From: Tetrahymena thermophila SB210
Taxonomy: Eukaryota > Ciliophora > Oligohymenophorea > Hymenostomatida > Tetrahymenidae
DNA: 64,000 bases
Direction: 5' to 3'
NCBI RefSeq assembly: GCF_000189635.1
Contig: NW_002476251.1
Location: forward strand, 62,001-126,000
In this document: in pieces, positions 11,333 to 23,534 of the stretch
Layout of the letters: each line of letters opens with the position of its first letter
Position numbering within the stretch: position 1 is the first letter of the stretch
The notes under the pieces: model-generated
What the model was told of the DNA's origin: nothing
Databases searched by the model: none
The model's input: only the letters and a program-made list of their open reading frames with translations
Position numbers and translations under genes: made by a program

Positions 11333-14300
11333 TCATTAAAATTTAAGAACTTATAAGAGCTTCCATAAAAATTGAAAATATTAATTTAAAGTAAATAAAT
11401 TAAAATTACTCTATTAAAGCTATTTGATATTTACCATTTATAGCATATTTTGATAGTTTTAGAAAAATTTACTGGCTTTAAAACTTGTAAGATTTGTATA
11501 TTTTGATGGATTAAATGCACCCAAGTAATGCTAAGGTATATTTATACGGTTAAAATTAAGTGTTTTGAGTTAATGAGCTATAGGTTCGCAAATATCAGTT
11601 ACATAAAAGCTTTTATTATCATTTTTTATGTTAAAAATTACTGATGTTAATTCTATGAAATTAATTTGTTTGAATCTTTTCCAATCGATTGCATATAAGA
11701 ATTTCTCACTACATTTGATACTTACTAATTTAATTTTTTCTAAGCTTGTATCATTTAGTGAATTAAATAATTCAAATAAGCTTTCCTCATCAAAATTACA
11801 TCTTGAAAATATGATTTTTTATAATTACTTGAATTTACTCCAATCTACTCCTTTTAATAAATTATTCATAGGTATAAGTTATCCTACATCTCCAGAAATT
11901 TTAAATCTTTTTAAATACGGAGCACATTTATTCAATCCTTAGCTTAGCTGAGCTATTTCGGACTATAAAAACAGAGAAATATTTTCGAGAGTAGGAACAA
12001 ATAAAATATCTAAATTTACAATAGTAAGAGTTGAGCCAACATACTTTTATACCAACAAATCTCTAAGCTTTAAATTTTTTAAATAATTATCTATGTTAGA
12101 TAAAATCTTAAGACAATACATCCCAATTTTATTTCTTAAAGAGAGTACTCTTTCAACTTGATTAATATCTAGGATTTATTTTTAATTTTATTATTTTTAC
12201 AAATTTTAATTTAAGGAATTTATTTTTAATTTCATGAATATTAAATAATTTTTCAACTAATTTTTTTTATCTAAATAATAAATATTTAAAAAATGAATTA
12301 CTGAAATATATTAGGTTAATATCTATGTCTTTTAAAGATTTTCTTGAGTAAATAGTTAAATCAAAATTATGTCCTACCTCATTCTTATTATCGATTAAAA
12401 AATCATTATAATATTCAATCTATAAGTCCTCAATTTGATCATTTTCAATAGAATGTTTTATGCTTAGCCATTAAGTTTTTAAATCCAATGTTTCTAACTT
12501 TGCTTAATTGAATTTAAAATCATACCCTAAATTTGGGTTGTAGTATATTCCCTTTTATGAAATCTACAAAAATTTAATTAGAAATTAAAAAAATATAAAT
12601 TATAAAATTAATTACAGGTTTTAAATTTTGTTAAACGAGTGATTAAAGGTTTTATGAGATATAATTTTGATCTATCATGATTAATGAGTAACTCTTAACT
12701 AAATTTGAGTTAAAGTATTTTAAAAAATAAATATCGTTTAATTATTAGTTATTTCTAGGGTATTTAGTGAGAGATGTATCAAATAAGAAGTTCAAGTCTA
12801 GCTGATTCAAAAAGTTTTAGACAAATCCTATCTTTTTAACTTTTCCAAGTTGCCAATTCATGAATAATTTAATTTCTTCTAAATTTTATGGATAAAGAGC
12901 AGTGTCATAAAAGAGAAGAACTTAAATTCTATCAAGATCTCTAAGTTTTTAAAAAAGCATAGAAAAGAGATTATCTTTAATCCTTCCTAATCTCATAAAC
13001 TTAATAGACGTAATTATACTAGAATACTAGTCTATTATAGTAGTCAAGTAAATAAAGGATGGTATGTCTTCAAAATGAAATTTATTTATTATAAGTTCTA
13101 TTCTTGTTTTTACTTTTTTTGGATTCTTCTTACTCGAAAAACGCTTCTCTATTACAAAGCTATCGAATTTCTTTTTCCTAAAAATGTCTTACTCTATACT
13201 AGAGACACTTTTATAAAATTTTATTTATTTAAGTTAATTTTTTTCTTCGTCATTTAAAGATTCTTCGTTTTTAATATCTAGAAACAGGTAATTATAAAAA
13301 TCAGCTGTTCCTTCTTCTAATCTGGATAAATATTAATCCTCTTCAAAATCTTATAAAGTATTTTTAGACTTTTGGTCTTCCTAAAATTAAATTTTAAGTA
13401 TTAAAATAGATTTATTAAATAAGAGATTTAATGTAATTAATTAATTTACTAATAAATAAAATTTGTAAAATAAAATAATAAATTTTAATTGTTTTAGCTC
13501 AATTTATATTAATGGATATATCAAAATTAAAAAACTATAAAAAATTAAAAATTCTTAAAGTGTTAACTATTACCTCATTAGTATTTTATAAAATAAGTTA
13601 TCTATATTCACCAAGTAATTACTAATAATCTACTAATATGAGAGGATTGTAATTTTAGATAATTCTTACTGATTAAAAAGTATTTAACTCTAACAAATCT
13701 AAGACTATTTAATCAATCTATTCAATATATTAGATTTTTAAATAATCTTGTTAAAACATTATAAACATCGCTGATTCTCTGGTTATATTTTCTATCTAAT
13801 CTATAATTTATTTATATAAATTTTAATTTTTAAAATGATAAATAAAATACCTGCTTTTTTGAAAATTCTACTAGAAAATACAGCTGGACTAGATCTCAAA
13901 AAGAATATATTTTCTAAATAATTTTTACAATCAAATATATACTATCTGCAGCTATTGATATCGAATATTGAATAAACAACTCTCAAAATCTTTATTCTTT
14001 AAAATACTTTTAATATCTTGAATACATTTATTGTCCTTATATTCTCGAATGTTACTTCTTCAATCAAATCAAGGAAATCACCATATTCTAAGATTAAATT
14101 TTTATCCTATTTTTAATTTTTCATGATAATTTTTATATTAAATTCAATTAATTTTTTTTAATTGATTGTAGAGTTTTTCATTTGACCTGATTATTATTAT
14201 TTTGTTTAAGATAAATTATTTTACTGAGGTAATTGAATATTTTGCTCATCATTATGTTACTATTTTTATATAATATTAGTCTTACTACCACTTAACTTAT

Positions 14301-14923
14301 TTCTCAATTATAAAGATTTTTCGTTATTTGTTAGTTAATCAGTTTCTTTTTCTTTGTTATTATCATATATTTTTTCATTCAACGCTACAGATTCTATTTG
14401 CTTTAATTTAATTTAACCAAGCTAACATTCTTCTAAGTATTCCTTTTCAGCTTTATCAGATATTAATTGGCTTTCTTAAATAAAATCATCTTAGTTATCA
14501 TCTTTGTTGCTTTCAACGTCAGAAATATCTTCTTCGTATTCTTCATTACTATAAAAAATAAATATATTTTGATCAAATTAGAATACAAAAATTAGTATCT
14601 AAATATAATTTTAGTTACTTTTTATCATCTACACTAATAAAATTCTAAATTTCCCCTACATATTTTTCTTTTTCTTCAATTTTATTATCTATATTAGCTG
14701 AATTTTATACAAAAAATGAGCGTAGATTATCTTATTCGTCTTGGCATATTAAAATTGATCTTGAGGGTATCTAATTATGAAATTTCTTTTGTTTATAATC
14801 GTTTTTCATTTAAAGGAGCTTGCTTTTAATGAATTATTCATTTATTCGAGAATTTAATCTTTGTAGAGTTGCTTACTTTTTTAGTATTTGACCATCAGGT
14901 TTTTAATTTGAGTTAGAATTCAT
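11333..14923 (-). CDS. Leucine-rich repeat protein, about 1064 aa
   Basis: Six exons: 14923-14619, 14548-13851, 13800-13574, 13380-12616, 12563-12302, 12270-11333 (3195 nt), with introns of 70, 50, 193, 52 and 31 nt. The N-terminal 230 residues are charged and Gln/Asn-rich (starting MNSNSNQKPDGQILKKQATL). The remainder reads as degenerate LRR-like repeats (VNLDILFVPTLENISLFLQ; LISSQ-type ends absent). No signal peptide or clear TM segment is present. It ends at TGA 11333-11335, about 107 bp before the proposed start of the next LRR gene on the same strand, so the two are probably tandem paralogues or one split gene. The 31-nt intron is supported because only its removal keeps the frame. Function unknown; LRRs mediate protein binding. 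Confidence 0.6.
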
Positions 14924-15932
14924 TTTTTTTAAATTTAAAAAACGCAATTAATTAATTTAATTCCAAAAAATGTTGTTGAATTTTTTAATTATTAAATTGT
15001 AAATTTATAGAAAAAAGATATTTCTTATTATTTTTAAAAATAGAATTACATGAAAAAATTAAGCATTTAACTATGAATTAATTAATTAAAATGCTAAATA
15101 TATTTATTTAATAAATTGTGAATTTTTTATTAAAAAAAATATTATTTAAAAAATATTTGAAAATTAGATTTTTGCTAAATTAGTTTTATATTTAATTATA
15201 TTTAATAAAATTAAAATTTTTTAATATAAATATCTTTAAAGAAAATAAATAGTTTGAAGCAAAAATGATGATTCAAACCATATTAATTAATTGAGTATGT
15301 TTTATCTGATAATAAACGAAAAAATATAAACAAAATATGAGATTAAAAACTTTTAAATTTATGGAACATTAAAAAAAATATTTTTTTATTTTTAAAATAT
15401 TATAATTAATATTAGAGTTTAATGAATAAAAAAAAATTAGATGAATAGAAAACTCTAAAAACTTTGTATATTTTTTATGGTCATCTAAAATTTAAATTCA
15501 ATCTTACATTTTAATTAATTTATAAAAATTAAAATGGAAAAAATGTAAACTAAATATGAAATTAAAAATTTTTAAATTTATGATAGAAAAATATTATATT
15601 TTAACTTCAAAAAATATGATTAAAATGACCATTTAATCAATAAAAAATAAATAAAGAGAGAAAAAAAAGATTAATTTATAATTTATGGTTATTTAATGTT
15701 TAAATATAATTAATCTTACTATTTAAATAATTTATTAAAAATGCATTTAATGAATGAGTGAAGTACTTTTAAATTTACTATCATCATTTAAATCAATACA
15801 GTAGTTGTTAATTTTAAGTTTTTTTATTTATATTGAATAATAATAAATTAATTAATTAATTAATTTATAATTAGTGTTGAAATAGAACTATTATTTATCA
15901 TTTTATAATTCAGTATTTTTAATTTACAAGGT
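14924..15932. other. AT-rich divergent intergenic region
   Basis: 1.0 kb between the LRR gene (minus) and the IQ/coiled-coil gene (plus). It holds A/T runs and short TTAA/AATT repeats (around 15848-15870). No gene was seen; both promoters should be here. Confidence 0.6.
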
Positions 15933-17416
15933 ATGAAAAGTGCTGTAGAAGTAAGTGCCTCCGAGAGCTACGTATCTTTACCTAAAATTGAAACCAAGAA
16001 TTAAATACTCTAAAGAAATATCTTTTAAAATCGTATAAGTACAATTAGGGAAAGCCAAGATAATATCTAAAAATTGGAATAGATGTCTCAAGAGTTTATT
16101 AGAGATGCGGAAAAATATGATTAACCTTTTAGCTTTATTTAATTGCCTACCTACTTTCAAATAATGAAAAGTTATAATTTCATTAATTACAAGGATGAAG
16201 CAAAATCCAATGATAATTAAAATTCTTTCCAAAACGGATCATCACACTAAAATTAATAATCAATCCTAGCTCATCATTACAGCTAAACGACTACTCATAA
16301 AAAAAGTGTATTAAAGTAAAATAGCGTTTTTGACTAGTAATCATCTGGAAATGCTACAAAGCAATAAGAAAGCTTCACTGAATCGCTTAACAAAGAGAAA
16401 AAAATACTTCGTTCGCAATCATAACAGAATTATCAGTAGTAAAAATTTAAGAAAATTAAAGTTTAAAAATAAATCATGAATCAAAGTAGTATTGAAGAAG
16501 AAATGTTTATCAAAGAAAACTGGAATGAATAATAAAAATACGAGCTATAAACAGGAGAAACGTTAAATTTCCTTTTTAAGAACCTATCAGAAAATTTGTA
16601 AAATTTAGTAAAGTATAAGTCAGAGAAGTATTGCATTAAAGTGATAGAAAAAAATGTAAATTATAATAAAAAACTAAAAAAATTAATAGATATTGAAAAT
16701 ACTTCTTTCAAAGAATATAGTGCAGCCTTACTGCTTTAGAGATATTTGAGAATACATTATAAACATCTACATCTTATTTAAAATAAATAGAATACTAATT
16801 AAAGTCAAATAAATACTATTCCATAATAAAACAACAATCAGCAAACAAATAATATTGCAGATTCAGTACGCGAATAGCAGCTTCCTAGTATATCTAATAA
16901 CCATACAATCATATCTAAAGAAGAATCTAAAATAGCACAGGGAGATAGTAAATCAAAAGATAAATAGATAGCTTAATCTAGTATAATCCATGATAAATAG
17001 TTTTTAGATAATATTTTGGATTTAAATACAAGGCTAGAAGAATGGATAATGATGATGCAGAAAGTACAGATAGATCAATTTTCCAATTAATTAGTTGACA
17101 TTACAGAGCAAGTTTTTGGTAAACAATTTTTTTTAAAACTATTATCATTTTATGACATAAAAATAAAGAGAAGGAGCTTACATACAAGAATCAGCTAATA
17201 AATCATCAAAAAAAACAGAGTTACCTTGAATTGAAAGAGATGATAAAAAGTAAATATTCCTTAAATCTAAGAATAATGAAAAGCAATCTGAGTTAACAAA
17301 TAAAAGCATGTGAGGAAAAAAATGGTGATATAAAATTTGTTCACAAGTAATGTATAAATAAAGGTGATTGTATTGATAAAGTAATAGGCTGCATTGAAAA
17401 ATTAGATTTATATTGA
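15933..17416 (+). CDS. Gln/Lys-rich coiled-coil protein with an IQ-like motif, 477 aa
   Basis: Two exons, 15933-17118 and 17169-17416, with a 50-nt GT..AG intron; 478 codons ending TGA 17414-17416. Residues 1-190 are polar, Ser/Gln-rich and probably disordered. Residues 200-290 are helical, with an IQ-like element AALLLQRYLRIHYKHLHLIQ near 270 (LQxxLRxxYKH approximates the calmodulin-binding consensus). A polar linker follows, then a coiled coil (NTRLEEWIMMMQKVQIDQF onward) to the C-terminus ending CIEKLDLY. No TM segment. Such proteins are often ciliary or basal-body components in ciliates, but that is inference. ATG 15933 is the first in-frame start. A reverse-strand frame over 15978-16232 is its antisense shadow. 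Confidence 0.65.
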
Positions 17417-17499
17417 TTCTTAGTTTGCTTAAATGAATGAATGATATGCTATCCTAAACCATTCAAATTTTCAAAATACAACAATAAACTTTTCTAAAT

Positions 17500-18480
17500 T
17501 TTTGTTTCCAATTTTGGTTATTTATTAGAATTTTGATTAATTTTTGTATTCACATATTTTAATTTGTTTTTGTTCAACTTTTTTCACTATTCAAAAATTT
17601 TAGTTAAATGATTTTGTTTATTGATAATATTTTAGGTTAAATTTTAATAGATCCATTTTTATTCTAATTGATTTTGATTTTTCCTCTGAAATCTGACAAT
17701 ATATAATTAATTTAGTAACAAAAACAGCTCTCAATTTTTTATTTAAATACTCAAAAATACAGAAATAAATTTAAATATTAAGTAATATGGTTTAAATAAT
17801 TTGGCACTATTTAAAAGTAATAAGTATTTTTTTTTTACAATTTCAAAAATACTAGCAATTAGTTTTTTAAAATAACTTTAAAATTTTACTTTTTAATTGG
17901 CAAAGAGATAATTGAAACAAAAAAATAATTATAAGGTTTTATATTTTTTTTTACAAAAAAGGGTTGTCATCAATTTTATTTCACTTTGAACTTTTCAAAT
18001 ATTTTAATTAATTAATTTTGTTTATTGAAAATACTGAATTAAAACTTAATAGATCAATTTTTGTGGAAATTAGTTTTGATTTTTCCTCTGAAATCAGACT
18101 ATATATATTTCAGTAACCAAAGAAAGTTTTTAATTTTTTATTTAAATACTCAAAAATACATAAATAAATTTAAATATTAAGAAATATGGTTTAATACTTT
18201 GGCAAAAAGTAATTAAAATAAAGTTTTTTTTTATTATACAATGTAAGGTTGCCATCAATTTTATTTCACTTTGAACTTTTGAAGTATTTAAATTAATTTT
18301 GTTTATTGAAAATATTCTGAGTTAAAACTTAATAGATCCATTTTTGTGGAAATTAGTTTTGATTTTTCCTCTGAAATCAGACAATATATAATTCAGTAAC
18401 CAAAAAAGCTCTTAAATTTTTATTTAAACACTCAAAAGTACATTGATAAATTTACACATTGAGAAGTAGAGTTTAAATAC
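17500..18480. repeat. Degenerate tandem repeat family R1, three copies
   Basis: A unit marked by GATTTTTCCTCTGAAATC followed by (T/A)GACAATATATAATT occurs at anchors 17681, 18083 and 18365 (spacings about 402 and 282 bp). Each is preceded by TTTTGTTTATTGA..AATA and AAACTTAATAGATC and followed by TTTATTTAAATACTCAAAAATACA..AATAAATTTAAATATTAAG. The copies differ by small indels and substitutions. No coding frame is conserved across them. Confidence 0.75.
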
Positions 18481-20165
18481 TTAATTTTTATTAAAAATAA
18501 ATATTAAGTTTTTTTATTTTTGATTTAAATAAATCTAAAAATTAAAATTTTAATTTTTAAAATGTTTTATATGTTTTATTAAAGTAAATTGTATGTCTAA
18601 AAATAATGGTATTAATTATGAAGATTTAAATTTGATTAAAATCAAAGAAGCGTATATAAAGTCTGAAATATCAAAATAGCATTATTAATTATTAAATTTT
18701 AAACGAAAGTGATATGAATGAAATATATTTATTCTTGTGACATATTTTTTAACTTTTCCGATCAAATGTAAAGTGGATAGTTAGTTTCTTATTATCTGCA
18801 ATTGAGATTTTAATAAAAGATTATTTTTTTTTGAAATAATGTAAATGATAAATTGATGTTTCTTAATTAATAAAAATCATTATTTATATTTCATATAGTT
18901 AATCATATATATATCTAATATGCTTAAGCAGAAGGTGATAAAACTTATTCAACTTTTTATATTGTTACATTCATAATGTAAATAAGTTTAATCTTATTAA
19001 TCCTAATATTAAATTTAGATAAATTAAAATATTGAAAAATGTGGTTTTAATACTTGAGTGTTATTAAAAATAAATATTAAGCTTTTTAATTTTTCATTTG
19101 TTTAATAGTAACCAAAAATTTATAAAAATTTTTATCTATCAATTATGGAATAAATTAACTATGATGAAAAAGTTTAACTAAGATCAAAGAAGCATAGAAA
19201 AAAATCAGCAATAATTAAAATATTATTATTAATTGTTACAATTTAAACTAAAATTATATAATATATTTAAGTATGTTGTTTATTTATTTAAATATGAAAT
19301 AATATTTATTTGAGAATAAATGTATTTATTCTAAAAAGATTAAATATTATTTATGTAAGTGAAAATTGATTGTACATAATTAATAAAAATAATTTTTTAT
19401 ATATCTTATAGTAAATCATATATTTGAATATTTTTATCTAACATACTTAGAGAGATAATTATAAATTTATCCTAAAAAACTTTTAATTTTATTACAGTCA
19501 TAAAGTAAATAAGATTAAACTGATTAATCTTGATGTTGAATTTTTATTTAAATGTAGATAAATTTAAATAAAGAAAAATTGGATTTTAATTCTTTTGAGT
19601 TACTAAAAATAAATATTAAGCTATTTTATTTTTTCATAAAAATATCCAAAAAAATATATTAATATTTAAAGTGTTTTATTAAAATAAATTCTCAATAAAT
19701 AATGGTATAAATTATGATGATATAAATTTAACTAAGATCAAAGAATCTTAAGAAGAATCTGAAATTTTAAAATAGTACTATTACTTATGACATATTAAAC
19801 GAAGTTGATATAATATAGCTATGAACATTGTATATTTAAATATGAAAGGACATTCATTTGAGGAGAAATTTATTTATTCTTATTGTCTATTTTTTAACAA
19901 TTTCAATCTAATGTGTAGGGGATAGTTTCTTATAATCTTTAGCTGACGTTATTATAAAAGATAATATTTTTTGAAATAATGTAAAAGATAAATTGATGTT
20001 TAATAAATCGTATAAATAATTGTTTATCTTTCTTATAGTTAGTCATATTTTTGAATATTTATATAAAACACGCTTATACTTATGATTATAATTAATTTAT
20101 TCCAGATAACTTCTAATTTTGCTTCTGTCGTAATATAAATAGGGTTAATGCATAAATGACATAAA
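18480..20165. repeat. Degenerate tandem repeat family R2, three copies of about 540-570 bp
   Basis: Copies start at about 18496, 19068 and 19608 with the anchor AAAAATAAATATTAAG. Each contains AATGGTAT(T/A)AATTATGA, a stretch resembling TTTAACTAAGATCAAAGAA, and TAGT(T/A)A(G)TCATAT about 400 bp in. R2 units are preceded by the same AAATATTGA(G)AAA..GG(T)TTTAA sequence that ends R1 units, so R1 and R2 appear to be parts of one evolving array. Confidence 0.7.
18593..18712 (+). CDS. Possible 39-aa peptide inside repeat R2 copy 1
   Basis: ATG 18593 to TGA 18710-18712 reads MSKNNGINYEDLNLIKIKEA then YIKSEISKQHYQLLNFKRK. Copy 3 keeps the frame NNGINYDDINLTKIKES over the equivalent segment (about 19703-19780) but lacks the ATG. 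Copy 2 is frame-shifted. So the frame may be a decayed exon carried by the repeat rather than a functional gene. No known domain. Confidence 0.25.
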
Positions 20166-20198
20166 GCTCAAAAAAGATATAAACAAACAAAGTAAAAA

Positions 20199-20435
20199 AT
20201 GGCCTTTCTTTTAATATTACTAATTTTAATTCCTTTTATGAGTTAAAAATACTTTCATTTTAATCAAAAATCTTAAATGAAACAATGTAATTATAAAAGA
20301 AAAACGAATGTATCAATCAAGAATTTTCATTTAAGTAAAAGCGATGAAAACAGAATTAATTAATCATATTACTCATCATGTAAAAAAAAATTCTTTTATT
20401 GTAGCCACAGATTGAAATTAATTAATATATATTGA
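20199..20435 (+). CDS. Candidate small secreted cationic peptide, 78 aa
   Basis: ATG 20199 lies in the A-rich context AAAAATGG usual for ciliate starts. The frame runs to TGA 20433-20435. The first 14 residues MAFLLILLILIPFM form a good signal-peptide core; the remaining residues are Lys/Arg/Asn/Ser-rich with three cysteines (KQCNYKRK; SSCKKKFFYCSHR). It sits at the downstream end of the R2 repeat array, 162 bp before the transporter start. A frame this short could occur by chance in AT-rich DNA with one stop codon, so the call rests on the signal-like N-terminus and start context. No homologue recognised. Confidence 0.35.
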
Positions 20436-20596
20436 TTGTATCTATTATTTGGTTATATTGTTTGCTCAGTACAAAAGCCAAAAATCTATGTTCCAACAAT
20501 AACATATTTAAATTAAAAAATATAGATAAATTAAGTATAAAGTTCATTAAAAAAGTCATAACTATTTCTAATAAATAACATATAGCAAAGTAAGAA

Positions 20597-22651
20597 ATGG
20601 CATCAAAGAAAAGGGGAAGCTTTGTCCGCGCTCCTGGTGAGGATTTAGTTGAATATGAGCAATAAATAGAAAGCGTTAAATATAATATGAATCGTAGAGG
20701 GTCAACAAGAGAAGAAACTTAAAATGAAATCAACAAATTAAAGCAATCATTTAGCTCTCACAGAACTGCGACTTCATTAAATACTATATTTGCATTAACT
20801 AATTCTATGGTTGGTTCAGTTTGTTTGCTCATTCCAATCGTAAATATTACTTTAATTCAAATGAAAAAATCCATTTTGTTAAAAATAACACAATTTTAGT
20901 TAAAATTCTACAAACATTCACTTGTTCTTAATGAAATTTTTGTTTATTTTTACATAAAATTTTAAAAAAAGTGAATTAATTAATTTATAAATAATGTAAT
21001 TAAAATTATAAAAAGACTTTTGCATAGACTGGTATAATAATGAGTATTTTAATCATGTTTTTAATTGGTCTGATTAATATGAAGACAAGTTAATTGTATT
21101 TGGCTCATTTGAGAGAAGGAGAAGTTGATTTATCAGATGTAAGTATTTTAATTAAGAATTTATTAATTCTATTTTTTTATTTCTTTGAAACTATCAATAT
21201 TACATGCATCCAAACATTCTTTCTTTGTTTGTTTATTTATTTGACAATATTGAAAAAATTTACTTTTTGCAACATTTAATTATGTTTAATATCAATTAAT
21301 ATGAAATCTTGTTTAAAATTTTCTCTAAATTCAATTAAATATTAATTTAAATTATTTGAAAAAAAGTTGATCATGAGAACTCTTGGTAAAAAATATGCTA
21401 TTTTGTTTAACTTCTCGAGCTCTTTACTGATGTTTTTAGTAGGAACTATCTATTTCATATTAATTAATAATACTGCTTATCCTATGTTATGTTTTATTTT
21501 AACCAAAGCTAATGCAAATCCTGATTCCTACGTTTCTCAAGATCATATGAACGATGAAATGGTATTCAGTAAATTTTCTATTTAATGGTTGAGTGTTATA
21601 ATTATTGTTTGTGTATTCCCTCTCTTCCTAATTAAAAATATGAAATTTATCATGAAGCTTGCTCATGGAGGTAAATGTTTATTTTCAAATTTCAAATTTT
21701 CTTTTAATTTTTTATGAAGTTGCTATTTTTTTTGCATTTAAATTCAAGTAAAAATTAAAATGAAATGTTTTTGTGAATTTTTTAGTATATTAATTATTTT
21801 TAAATTATCTAGGTTTCTTTGCTATTGGAATGTATGTCATTTTCATTTTATATGCATTTATAGATAATGCTGCTAATGGAAATTTAGCAGAACATGCCTC
21901 AGATGTTAAATTTTTCACTGGTGACATTGCTGCTGTTGGAGGTAATTTTGCTCTTGCTTTCATGGTTCATAATGCCATAGCCTAAATTATGAGTTAAAAT
22001 GCTCGTCCTGAAAAGAATAATAGGGATATGTCTATTGGCTATCTCTTAGCTGCAACTATTTATGCTATTATTGGTATTTTTGGAACTTATGGAATTGTTG
22101 GTAGATCTCACCCTGATAATGCTTCAACAATTACCTAATACTTTGATAGTGATAGTGTTCCACCATTTATTATTAATCTTTTCTTCTCAGGTCACTTAAT
22201 TACTGCTTATCCTTTATTCTGCTACATCTCTAAAACATAATTCTTTAACCTTATAATGCCCACTTCTGTACCTTCACCTCTAGCTGTTATGGTATATAAC
22301 TTTTTCTTTGGTGGATGCTGCTTTTTGATGGTTTTGCTTAATATAAGCCCCGGTATAGTCATTGGTATAACTGGTGCTGTTGTTGGATTTGCTATTGTTT
22401 ACTTGCTCCCTATTTTGATTCATATGAAATGCATAATTAAAAACTCACAAGCCAATAAAAATAGCTAAAATGAATAATTACTTATTAACAACGATTATTC
22501 AACTACATCTTCTGTGAATACATTTTCTTGTGGAAATCATAATATTACTGAAAGAAACATCTATGTTAGAGGAGCATTTTATTTAACAATTGTTGGTATT
22601 GGTATCTATTTAGCAATAATTCAGCTTATTCCAATTTTCTAAAGCTTTTGA
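20597..22651 (+). CDS. AAAP/SLC38-type amino-acid transporter, 502 aa
   Basis: Four exons: 20597-20839, 21016-21138, 21367-21670, 21813-22651 (503 codons), with introns of 176, 228 and 142 nt. A 70-residue polar cytosolic N-terminus precedes 11 predicted TM helices. The first carries the family-type pattern NSMVGSVCLLIPI followed by TFAQTGIIMSILIMF. Others include LLAATIYAIIGIFGTYGIVG, FFSGHLITAYPLFCYI and GIVIGITGAVVGFAIVYLLP. This matches the amino acid/auxin permease family (SLC36/38 in animals, AVT in yeast), which moves neutral or cationic amino acids with H+ or Na+ at the plasma or vacuolar membrane. The substrate cannot be told from sequence. ATG 20597 is in AAGAAATGG context. Divergent from the minus-strand genes downstream. 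Confidence 0.85.
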
Positions 22652-23534
22652 AAAAAAGGAATAACAAACATAACGAATTTATTTATATTAAAATAAGTAA
22701 AATTTAATTTAATTAACAAATAAATAAATAATAAATAAATAAACTGTAAATTCATAAAATTCTAGATTTATTTTAAATATTAAAAATAAAACTTCAAAAT
22801 TAAAAAAATTATCTAAGTAAATATAAACCAAAAAAATGTTTTTATATATCATTTATGTGGGTAGATATAAAATATTTAAATTAAATATTTTTACATCATC
22901 AATCTATTTTTAAATTTAAAAAAAAAAAATTGAATTAAATGTTAGAATACTCACAAAAATAAAAAAATAAGTTTAAAATGAATTTATATTTTCCAATATA
23001 TTATTTAAATAAGACATTATTATATTATTTTTAATTATTTTAAGTATCAAAAAAATTACCTAAACTAGAATATCTCAAAATATTGCTCTCAGTTATTTTA
23101 TCCAGTAGTATTTTTATTACACTTTAAAAAGTAAACCAATAAAAATTTAATTTAACTTAATATCAAAATACTAGTAAGGTTTTTCTGTAGTAATATTATA
23201 GAAAAAAATGAGATCCAAATTTATTTATTATTATTTTTTTATAAAAAATTAATTAATTTATAAAAAACTAAATAAGTTCGAAAATTCGAGAACCAAGTAG
23301 AGATTAGTTGATTAATTTATATTTAATATTAGCACTTATTTATGCATAAAATAAAATAAATCTTCTTTTATTATTTGTAAAATGTAAAAATACAATGAAT
23401 GAATTTAAAATAAATGCTAACTAATATATGAAAATTAATTTATAAACTGAAAATATAAATAATATGATATACATTTTATATTGGATTAAACAATCATTTT
23501 TAATACTTACTGACTAACTAATAATATTTATGAT
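22652..23534. other. AT-rich convergent intergenic region
   Basis: 0.88 kb between the 3' ends of the transporter (plus) and the two-TM protein (minus). It contains A/T runs only; no gene or repeat seen. Confidence 0.6.

Noticed and set aside
15978-16232. Reverse-strand 84-codon frame with hydrophobic start
   Set aside because: It lies antisense within exon 1 of the IQ/coiled-coil gene, whose frame is far longer and has ciliate codon use.
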